Assembly (NCBI GenBank): GCA_022840285.1
Contig: JALHIE010000112.1
Location: 1-5,510 of the forward strand
DNA: 5,510 bases
Source: Porphyromonadaceae bacterium
Lineage (GTDB): Bacteria; Bacteroidota; Bacteroidia; Bacteroidales; Dysgonomonadaceae
Direction of reading: 5' to 3'
The notes under the pieces were generated by a model, which made no database searches, was not told where the DNA came from, and saw nothing but the letters and a program-made list of their open reading frames with translations. Within the stretch, counting starts at the first letter, position 1. The number at the start of each line of letters is the position of its first letter. Position numbers and translations under genes: made by a program. This document shows positions 1 to 5,510 of this stretch, in pieces.

Positions 1-1
1 C

Positions 2-577
2 TATACGCACGTGCTGGAGCAATACCTTACCACGCCGGGACAGTCGCGGCTGATGGACAGGTGGGCTGAAGGGGTATTGTTGTCGATCATGGAGATTGCT
101 CCGAAAATAAGGGAAAACCCTTGCGATTACAACCTGATGGCCGACTATATGCTGGCAGCTACCCTAGCCCTTAACGATTTTATCCGGATGGGTATTTCGC
201 AGGATTGGGCCACGCACCAGATCGGGCACGAGCTTACCGCACTTCACGGCACCACACACGGACATTCGCTCGCGATTGTGATGCCCGGCACGCTTCGTGT
301 ACTGAAAGAACAAAAACACGAAAAACTCCTGCAGTACGGCGAGCGTGTTTTCGGAATCACCGGGGGTAGTGAACCGGAACGTGTGGACAAAGCCATCGAA
401 AAAACAGAAGAGTTTTACCGTTCGCTGGGCCTGACCACCCGGCTATCGGAAGAGAACATCGGCAACGAAACCATCGAAACCATCGCCAAACGATTTAACG
501 ACCGTGGCGTAGCGTTCGGCGAAAATCAAAACGTGACGGGCGACGTGGCACGGGAGATTTTGCTGGCGTGCTTATGA
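2..577 (+). CDS. yqhD: YqhD-like iron-type alcohol dehydrogenase, C-terminal part (5' end off the window)
   Basis: NAD(P)H-dependent metal-containing alcohol dehydrogenase of the YqhD/butanol dehydrogenase branch, which interconverts aldehydes and alcohols in the cytosol. The frame is open from base 2. It begins Tyr-Thr-His-Val-Leu-Glu-Gln-Tyr-Leu-Thr, the family segment that follows the metal-binding Asp, so the GTG at 11 is an internal Val codon and not a start. From memory of E. coli YqhD, three of the four metal ligands can be placed: His at bases 8-10 (like His198), His at 215-217 in DWATHQIGHE (like His267) and His at 257-259 in LHGTTHGH (like His281). The Asp ligand lies just upstream of the window. 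The C-terminal helices (LLQYGERV, then an LGLTTRLSE segment) also follow YqhD closely, and the stop is TGA at 575-577. About 190 residues are present, roughly half the usual 385-390. The tricorn gene starts 7 bases later, suggesting co-transcription. The family is certain; the exact substrate is unknown. Confidence 0.93.
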   Translation, partial: YTHVLEQYLTTPGQSRLMDRWAEGVLLSIMEIAPKIRENPCDYNLMADYMLAATLALNDFIRMGISQDWATHQIGHELTALHGTTHGHSLAIVMPGTLRVLKEQKHEKLLQYGERVFGITGGSEPERVDKAIEKTEEFYRSLGLTTRLSEENIGNETIETIAKRFNDRGVAFGENQNVTGDVAREILLACL

Positions 578-584
578 TATAAAA

Positions 585-3500
585 ATGAAAAAACTACTCC
601 TCTTTTTAGCTGTCGGTCTTTTAATCTTCAGGGCTTCCGCAGCAGATGATGCCCGCATGATGCGTTATCCCGACATTAACGGGAACCTGATTACGTTTGT
701 TTATGCCGGCGATATCTGGACGGTCCAAGCCTCGGGCGGCGAAGCCAGGCGACTTACCTCACATTCGGGAATCGAACTTTTTCCGAAAATTTCACCCGAC
801 GGGAAATGGATCGCTTTCTCGGCGGAATATTCCGGAAACCGCCAGGTATGGGTAATGCCCGCCGAAGGCGGAACAGCACGCCAGCTCACGTTTTACAATT
901 CCGAAGGCGTGATGCCCCCCCGGGGTGGATTCGACAACGTCGTGCTCGACTGGACACCCGACAGCAAACGTGTTCTCTTCCGTGCCAACCGCACCTCTTT
1001 CGGGGAACGCAACGGCAAATATTTCACGGTAAGCATCAACGGCGGATTGGAGGAGCCGCTGCCCATTGTGAACGGCGGTTTTGCCACCTTATCGCCCGAC
1101 GGTTCGCAGCTCTGCTTCACTCCGGTCGACCGGGAGTTCCGCACCTGGAAGCGTTACAAAGGTGGGCGTGCTACCGAACTGTGGACGTACGACCTGATGA
1201 ACAATACCTCGCAACAGATAACGCATTGGGCTGGTAGCGACCAGTGGCCGACGTGGCACGGAGAGTATATTTTTTACGCATCCGATCAGGACACACGCCT
1301 GAACATCTGGCGATACAACACACAAAACAAGGAAAACGTGCAAATAACCCACCACAAGGATTTCGATGTGATGTGGCCATCGGGCCGAAACGGAAAGCTG
1401 GTGTATGAGAACGGCGGCTATCTCCATGTACTTAACCTCGCCTCGGGAACTTCCGATAAAATATCCGTCTCCATCAACTACGACAACCCCAACCTATTGC
1501 CCTATTTCAAGAACGTGAAAGATTTCGTGGGCAGTTTTTCGCTTTCACCATCGGGTAAGCGTGCGCTGTTCGATGCCCGGGGTGATATCTTCTCCGTTCC
1601 GGTAGAAAACGGTGAAATCGAAAACCTGACACGCACACAGGGCATACGGGAAATTTTTCCGGTATGGTCGCCCGACGGGAACAACATCGTTTACTATTCC
1701 GATGCCACAGGCGAATACGAAATGTACCTCCTCGAAAACAAGAAAGGCGCTCAACCCAGGCAATTGACAAAAGGTTCAAAAGCCTGGAAGTACACGGCAG
1801 AATGGTCCCCGAACAACAAGCAATTGGTGTACAGCGACCGCACACTCAAACTTTGGCTGGTGGATGCCGTTTCTGGCAAACAGACTATTATCGAGGAAGC
1901 ATCGGCGGAAGAAATCCGCGACTATTCTTTCTCGCCCGACGGCAATTGGGTGGCCTACAGCAAATCATCGCCCAACTACCAGTCGGCATTGTGGCTGTAC
2001 CGGATCTCTACCGGCAGGAAGCACCAGATCACCGACGCTTCGTTCTCCGACGGACAACCGACATTCAGCCGCGACGGAAAGTTTCTCTTCTTCACCTCCA
2101 ACAGGGATTTCAACCTGACTTTCAGCAGTTTCGAATTCGACTACCTGTACAACAACGCCGGACGCATTTACGCCATACCGTTGCGAAACGACGGAACAAC
2201 GCTAATCCGGTACAAAAACGATACGGAACCTGTTGGCGGGGAAAAAGCTGATTCCGTCCAATCCGGGAACAAGAACAAACCGCCGATGAACGTTCAAATT
2301 GACCTTGAAAATATCCGGAGCCGTATCGTGGCGTTGCCAGTCGAGCCGGGAAATTACCGCATCATTGGTGCAGTGGAGGAAGGGTTGCTCTACGCTTCCG
2401 GCAACAAGATCATGCGCTACCGTATCGACGAGGAAAAAACGGAAGAGATTCTCGATGGCGCAGGCAACGGAACCCTGAGTGCCAATGGGAAATCGTTCAT
2501 TTACCGCTCCGGCAGCGATTATGCCGTAGCAAAAAACCAGACCGGGCAAAAAGCCGGGGCGAAAAAAATCGACTTGACCAACCTGACGATGAAAATCGAG
2601 CCGCGTAAAGAATGGAACCAGATTTACACCGATGCTTTCCGCATCTTCCGCGACTATTTCTACGTGAGCAACCTGCACGGAGTGGATTGGGAAAGGATAC
2701 AAAAGGAGTACGGGGCCCTGTTGCCGCACGTTCCCAGCCGCTTTGATTTGGATTATATCCTGAACGAAATCGTGAGTGAGACCAATACCGGGCATGCATA
2801 CGTGGACTGGGGCGATATTGCCAAGGTCGACCGGATTAACGGCGGATTGCTGGGGGCTGAGCTGGAAGCCGACCTGTCCGCAAAACGTTACGTCATCAAG
2901 AAGATATACGCGGGGGAAAACTGGAACGAAAGCCGCCGTTCGCCACTTACCGAAAATGGGATAGGCGTAAAAGCAGGGGATTACCTGATTAGCATCAACG
3001 GCAACAACCTCACTACCGATGACAATCCGTATGAGTTGCTCGAAAACTGGGGTAACAGGCATGTGGAGCTGACGGTAAACAGCTCCCCTTCAGCTTCGGG
3101 AGCAAAAAGCCATACCGTGAAGACCATCACTTCCGAACACGAGTTGCGCTATCTGGACTGGGTAAACGAACGCCGCGCCCTGGTGGACAAGCTTTCGGAA
3201 GGGAAGATCGGTTATATCCACGTGCCCAACACCGCCGTCGAGGGAAACCGCGAACTCTTCCGGGGGATGTATTCCTACAACGACAAGGATGCACTCATTA
3301 TCGACGACCGCTACAACGGAGGAGGGTTTATCCCTGACCGGATGATCGACCTGCTCAACCGCCGCACGCTGGTTTACTGGCACCGCAACGGGCTTCCCCA
3401 ACCGATGAAAACACCCGGTATCGCGCACGACGGGCCAAAGGTTATGCTCATCAACGGATACTCATCGTCCGGCGGGGACGCTTTTCCCTATTTCTTCAAA

Positions 3501-3833
3501 AAGACCGGTGAAGGGAAACTCATTGGTACGCGCACCTGGGGTGGACTGGTGGGCATTTCGGGCAACGCCGGCCTGGTTGATGGCGGGTATATTTCCGTCC
3601 CTCGTTTCGGCATTTACGACAACCGCGGCGAGTGGATTATCGAAGGCATCGGCGTTTATCCCGATATCGAGGTGGTTGACCGTCCCGAAGCGTTGGCTAA
3701 AGGTAACGATCCCGGCATCGAAAAAGCCGTGGAGGTACTGTTCAACGAACTGAAAGAAAATCCGCGCAAACCGGTTTCCTCGCCTGCTCCACCCGACAGG
3801 TCGAAATGGATTGAGGCGGAAACAAAAAAGTAA
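585..3833 (+). CDS. Exported tricorn protease homologue (beta-propellers, PDZ, S41 serine protease)
   Basis: Large serine peptidase of the tricorn family, which trims peptides released by other proteases. Its 1082 residues are close to the roughly 1070 of Thermoplasma tricorn. Residues 1-19 are a signal peptide (MKK, a Leu-rich core, then Ala-Ser-Ala), so the protein should act in the periplasm, unlike the cytosolic archaeal enzyme. Propeller repeats carry SPDG-type motifs at about 70, 170, 362 and 450, with variants at 124, 321 and 495. They form an N-terminal propeller (about 25-295) and a second one (about 310-665). A tricorn-like RYKGG lies at 190-194 and the conserved IVALPV linker at 581-586. 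A helical C1 region (about 674-752) contains His737. A PDZ domain spans about 753-846, followed by the S41 core. By alignment from memory, His737, Ser962 (GYSSSGGDAF) and Glu1020 (IEGIGVYPDI) match His746, Ser965 and Glu1023 of tricorn. The tricorn Ser745 position is Gly736. No Shine-Dalgarno precedes the ATG, but the signal peptide supports this start. The gene sits 7 bases after the dehydrogenase. The substrate is unknown and no tricorn-interacting aminopeptidase is nearby. Confidence 0.95.
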   Translation: MKKLLLFLAVGLLIFRASAADDARMMRYPDINGNLITFVYAGDIWTVQASGGEARRLTSHSGIELFPKISPDGKWIAFSAEYSGNRQVWVMPAEGGTARQLTFYNSEGVMPPRGGFDNVVLDWTPDSKRVLFRANRTSFGERNGKYFTVSINGGLEEPLPIVNGGFATLSPDGSQLCFTPVDREFRTWKRYKGGRATELWTYDLMNNTSQQITHWAGSDQWPTWHGEYIFYASDQDTRLNIWRYNTQNKENVQITHHKDFDVMWPSGRNGKLVYENGGYLHVLNLASGTSDKISVSINYDNPNLLPYFKNVKDFVGSFSLSPSGKRALFDARGDIFSVPVENGEIENLTRTQGIREIFPVWSPDGNNIVYYSDATGEYEMYLLENKKGAQPRQLTKGSKAWKYTAEWSPNNKQLVYSDRTLKLWLVDAVSGKQTIIEEASAEEIRDYSFSPDGNWVAYSKSSPNYQSALWLYRISTGRKHQITDASFSDGQPTFSRDGKFLFFTSNRDFNLTFSSFEFDYLYNNAGRIYAIPLRNDGTTLIRYKNDTEPVGGEKADSVQSGNKNKPPMNVQIDLENIRSRIVALPVEPGNYRIIGAVEEGLLYASGNKIMRYRIDEEKTEEILDGAGNGTLSANGKSFIYRSGSDYAVAKNQTGQKAGAKKIDLTNLTMKIEPRKEWNQIYTDAFRIFRDYFYVSNLHGVDWERIQKEYGALLPHVPSRFDLDYILNEIVSETNTGHAYVDWGDIAKVDRINGGLLGAELEADLSAKRYVIKKIYAGENWNESRRSPLTENGIGVKAGDYLISINGNNLTTDDNPYELLENWGNRHVELTVNSSPSASGAKSHTVKTITSEHELRYLDWVNERRALVDKLSEGKIGYIHVPNTAVEGNRELFRGMYSYNDKDALIIDDRYNGGGFIPDRMIDLLNRRTLVYWHRNGLPQPMKTPGIAHDGPKVMLINGYSSSGGDAFPYFFKKTGEGKLIGTRTWGGLVGISGNAGLVDGGYISVPRFGIYDNRGEWIIEGIGVYPDIEVVDRPEALAKGNDPGIEKAVEVLFNELKENPRKPVSSPAPPDRSKWIEAETKK

Positions 3834-3844
3834 GACTTGAATCA

Positions 3845-3850
3845 AGGGGG
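3845..3850 (+). promoter_or_regulatory. Shine-Dalgarno-like AGGGGG before the NUDIX gene
   Basis: The purine run AGGGGG ends 5 bases before the ATG at 3856, good spacing for ribosome binding, and it supports that start. It stands out because the tricorn gene at 585 and the reductase at 4403 have only A-rich leaders. A small inverted repeat (CTTG-AAT-CAAG, 3836-3846) overlaps its first bases. That repeat is short and may mean nothing. Confidence 0.6.
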
Positions 3851-3855
3851 ACAAA

Positions 3856-4314
3856 ATGGCAAAAGTAAGCCTTACATGCATGTGCATGATCCTGGATTTG
3901 AAAACAAACAAAGTCCTGGTACAGGACAGGGTTTTAGACTGGAAAGGAATCAGTTTCCCGGCTGGCGGGGTTGAAGAAGGCGAGAGTCTGGTGGAAGCCG
4001 CCATTCGGGAAGTGAAGGAAGAGACTGGGTTAACCGTATTCAACTTAAGACCCTGCGGAATTGTTCATTGGTACAACGATAAAACGGGCGATCGCCACCT
4101 GGTTTTCAATTATAAAACAAGTGACTTTTCCGGCGAACTACTCCCTGAAACAGAGGAGGGGAAAGTGTTCTGGGTAACCCCCGAAGAGCTGTTCGGTTTA
4201 AAATTATCCGACGGATTTGTCGACCGGCTACCTATGTTTTTTGAGGAGACAAACACGGAAAGGTTCCAGGTATGGAATGAAAGCGGATACAACCCAAGCA
4301 TCAAATGGTTTTAA
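3856..4314 (+). CDS. NUDIX hydrolase (MutT/8-oxo-dGTP diphosphatase-like)
   Basis: Small cytosolic hydrolase of 152 residues that should cleave a nucleoside diphosphate linked to another group (X), using Mg2+ or Mn2+. A perfect NUDIX box spans residues 37-59: Gly37, five residues, Glu43, seven residues, then REVKEETGL. Arg51, Glu52, Glu55 and Glu56 are the metal-binding and catalytic residues of the family. Upstream, the TCMCMILD strand and WKGISFPAGG fit the start of the fold. The downstream stretch with CGIVHWY, VFNYKT and VFWVTPEEL is typical of proteins annotated as 8-oxo-dGTP diphosphatases. The length is normal for a single-domain NUDIX protein. The start is backed by an AGGGGG ribosome-binding site. 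It lies 22 bases after the tricorn stop, so read-through from that gene is likely. A sanitising role against oxidised nucleotides is a family-based guess; NUDIX substrates cannot be read from sequence with confidence. Confidence 0.94.
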   Translation: MAKVSLTCMCMILDLKTNKVLVQDRVLDWKGISFPAGGVEEGESLVEAAIREVKEETGLTVFNLRPCGIVHWYNDKTGDRHLVFNYKTSDFSGELLPETEEGKVFWVTPEELFGLKLSDGFVDRLPMFFEETNTERFQVWNESGYNPSIKWF

Positions 4315-4341
4315 ATGAGAGTACACGGATCAGCTTAAGGT

Positions 4342-4369
4342 TTTGGCGTCTATGTATTAAACTACTTTG
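4342..4369 (+). promoter_or_regulatory. Candidate Bacteroidota-type promoter for the aldo/keto reductase
   Basis: TTTG at 4342-4345 is followed after 17 bases by TACTTTG at 4363-4369. This resembles the Bacteroidota pair of a TTTG box near -33 and TAnnTTTG near -7. The second box is one base short of the consensus, and an alternative TATATTTA lies at 4370-4377. Transcription would begin around 4375-4380, giving a leader of about 25 bases. The leader holds a 10-base palindrome, TGTTATAACA (4380-4389). The site lies in the 88-base gap before the gene start, in the right orientation. No terminator is visible for the upstream NUDIX gene. Confidence 0.4.
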
Positions 4370-4402
4370 TATATTTAGTTGTTATAACATCAAACGAAAA
4401 CT

Positions 4403-5328
4403 ATGGACAAGCGAGAATTTATCAGAAAAAGTATTGCCGGAGCAGTAGCCATCGGCACTTCAGGAGTGGTCTCCACAACGTTTGCCGACACCACGGCCAA
4501 ACCGAAGAAAACCGGCACAATAAAATTTATGGTGGAATCGTATCCATGCAGGACGGACAAAAGGCTTCAGACAACTATGTGGCCTGGGCATTGGACAGGG
4601 GGATCAACTACTTTGACGTGGCTCCCAGTTACGGAGATGCGGAAGAAAAGCTGGGTAATTCGTTAAAGCCCTACCGGAAAGACAATTTTCTGGCATGCAA
4701 AACCACTCAACGATTACGTGAAGGTGCGGAAAAGGAGTTTGAGAAATCACTGCAATTATTGCAGACCGATTATTTTGATGTATATCAACTACATAGCATC
4801 AGCACGCCGAAAGATACGGAACAAATTTTCGGACCAGACGGTATTATGGAGATGGTAGAAAAAGAAAAACAACGCGGACGGATCCGCAAAGTAGGTTTTT
4901 CGGCACACTCGCAGGAGCAGGCTATCCGGGCCATGTCGATGTACGACAACTGGCAAATGATTAAGTTAGACGGATGGGGAGCCGGAGCTGTAAACGAGGC
5001 AAAAAGGCGTGGAATGGGCGTTTTGGCTATTAAAGGATTAATCCATCGCCGCTGGATGAAAGACGAGAAACAGGACTCCAGATACCAGAAATCGTGGTGC
5101 AAACCCATCGATGTGGAAAACAGGGAATTCGGTATTGCGGCCCTGAAATTCACCTTCCAGGCAGGGGCAGACGTAATTATTCCGCCGGGCGATTTTCGTA
5201 ATTTCTCGTTCTGTGTAGATCATATCGAAGAAATCCTGGAGAGTCCTTTAACGAAAAAAGAAAAGACATTGCTTGATAATGAATTTCTGGCCGTAAAGGA
5301 CTACCCGTTCTTCGACCCGAGGACATAA
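4403..5328 (+). pseudogene. Aldo/keto reductase with Tat-like leader, frameshifted near base 4525
   Basis: NAD(P)H-dependent carbonyl reductase of the aldo/keto reductase (TIM barrel) superfamily, split across two frames. The first part begins at ATG 4403 with a Tat-like leader: KREFIRKS (Lys-Arg instead of the usual Arg-Arg), an Ala/Gly-rich core, then TTFAD as a plausible cleavage site. It is open to a stop at 4664-4666, but its sequence stops resembling a reductase at about 4525. The second part lies in the -1 frame and reads KIYGGIVSMQDGQ from 4522, continuing to TAA at 5326-5328. It carries the full catalytic tetrad, counted from Met at 4546: Asp24 and Tyr29 (FDVAPSYG), Lys52 (LACKT) and His83 (YQLHS). 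A cofactor-side VIIPPGDFRN comes near the C-terminus. Joining the frames needs one extra base at the TAAAATTT run (4521-4528). The joined protein also seems short of the usual LGxTGxxVS hairpin before YGG. It could be true decay, a sequencing error, or a gene now expressed from Met 4546. The family is secure; the substrate is unknown. Confidence 0.85.
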
Positions 5329-5332
5329 ACAA

Positions 5333-5356
5333 GGAGCTATTACAAAAAACGGCTCC
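5333..5356 (+). other. Short hairpin just after the reductase gene
   Basis: GGAGC (5333-5337) can pair with GCTCC (5352-5356) across a 14-base A-rich loop, starting 5 bases after the reductase stop. No T run follows, so it is a weak terminator candidate on its own. It may only contribute to RNA 3' end structure together with the stronger hairpin downstream. Confidence 0.3.
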
Positions 5357-5383
5357 AACAAATAGGCATTTTCTCGCTATGGC

Positions 5384-5406
5384 AAAGCCCAAACGGGTTT
5401 GGCTTT
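5384..5406 (+). terminator. Terminator-like hairpin downstream of the aldo/keto reductase
   Basis: AAAGCC (5384-5389) pairs with GGCTTT (5401-5406), and the inner AAA/TTT extends the stem around a CGGG loop with one bulged C. The arm ends in TTT, but only a few T residues follow, so it is an imperfect intrinsic terminator. Its place between two plus-strand genes, 55 bases after one stop and 55 before the next start, fits the end of the reductase transcript. Confidence 0.5.
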
Positions 5407-5411
5407 ACTCG

Positions 5412-5442
5412 TTTAGCTTAACAAAAATGCGGGTATAATTTA
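5412..5442 (+). promoter_or_regulatory. Weak promoter candidate for the gene starting at 5462
   Basis: TTTA at 5412-5415 and the A/T-rich TATAATTTA at 5434-5442 have roughly the arrangement of a Bacteroidota -33/-7 pair, about 20 bases before the next ATG. Neither box matches the consensus well. The call rests mainly on position after a terminator-like hairpin and before a new gene. Confidence 0.22.
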
Positions 5443-5461
5443 ACATTAAAGATCACAGGTA

Positions 5462-5510
5462 ATGAAACATTTTAAATTTGCAGCGATAATTTCGCTGGCA
5501 TGGTTTTTTG
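5462..5510 (+). CDS. N-terminus of an exported protein of unknown function (3' end off the window)
   Basis: An open frame runs from ATG 5462 to the end of the window and reads MKHFKFAAIISLAWFF. A short positive N-terminus (Lys2, His3, Lys5) followed by an uninterrupted hydrophobic run is the pattern of a signal peptide or N-terminal membrane anchor. AGG at 5457-5459 is a weak ribosome-binding candidate just upstream. The start falls 133 bases after the reductase stop and beyond a terminator-like hairpin, consistent with a new transcription unit. Only 16 codons are visible, so no function or family can be assigned, and the call depends on the frame staying open beyond the window. Confidence 0.6.
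   Translation, partial: MKHFKFAAIISLAWFF

Noticed and set aside
11..13. GTG at base 11 as the start of a short separate gene
   Set aside because: The frame is open upstream to the window edge and the residues before it (Tyr-Thr-His) include a conserved metal ligand of the dehydrogenase family, so this is the interior of a longer gene.
1664..2251. Plus-strand 195-codon open frame in another frame of the tricorn gene
   Set aside because: The translation is rich in Arg and Gln with no family signature, and the host frame shows clear propeller motifs over the same bases.
2202..3062. Long minus-strand open frame of 286 codons opposite the tricorn gene
   Set aside because: It lies wholly inside the well-supported tricorn coding sequence, has no recognisable domain, and such antisense frames are common opposite genes of this base composition.
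4315..4338. Seven-codon open frame starting directly after the NUDIX stop
   Set aside because: It is too short, has no ribosome-binding site of its own and no sign of a leader-peptide role such as a run of one amino acid or a following attenuator.
4380..4389. Perfect 10-base palindrome TGTTATAACA as an operator
   Set aside because: Its position just after the promoter candidate is suggestive, but several perfect 10-base palindromes are expected by chance in a window of this size, and no regulator gene is nearby.
4520..4528. Programmed -1 ribosomal frameshifting at ATA AAA TTT in the reductase gene
   Set aside because: The run does not fit the X XXY YYZ slippery form in the reading frame, no stimulatory structure is obvious just downstream, and the product would still look short before YGG. 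Mutation or error is simpler.

Overview
The window holds a compact, entirely plus-strand stretch of bacterial chromosome, most likely from a member of the Bacteroidota (probably Bacteroidales). The evidence is indirect. Leaders before most starts are A-rich and lack a Shine-Dalgarno sequence. One intergenic promoter candidate has a TTTG / TA-TTTG look rather than a TTGACA/TATAAT one. The gene content (exported bacterial tricorn protease, aldo/keto reductase with a Tat-like leader, YqhD-type alcohol dehydrogenase) is familiar from that phylum. No 16S rRNA or other taxonomic marker is present, so this is inference.

Layout: (1) 2-577, the C-terminal half of a YqhD-like iron-type alcohol dehydrogenase, cut by the window edge. 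(2) 585-3833, a full-length exported tricorn protease homologue with beta-propellers, a C1 helical domain, a PDZ domain and an S41-type serine protease core. (3) 3856-4314, a complete NUDIX hydrolase. (4) An 88-base gap with a promoter candidate. (5) 4403-5328, an aldo/keto reductase gene whose signal-peptide part and catalytic part are in different frames, so it is annotated as a frameshifted gene or pseudogene. (6) A 133-base gap with two hairpins, one of them terminator-like. (7) 5462 onward, the first 16 codons of another exported protein.

The first three genes are separated by 7 and 22 bases with no visible terminator, so they could be co-transcribed. Their products have no obvious shared pathway: a cytosolic aldehyde/alcohol oxidoreductase, an envelope peptidase and a nucleotide-housecleaning type hydrolase. 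The reductase has its own promoter candidate and appears to be a separate unit ending at the hairpins.

I see no mobile element, CRISPR array, tRNA or rRNA, and no convincing new system. The observation most worth a second look is the break in the aldo/keto reductase. It falls exactly at an A/T-rich TAAAATTT run, and its downstream part keeps a complete catalytic tetrad.
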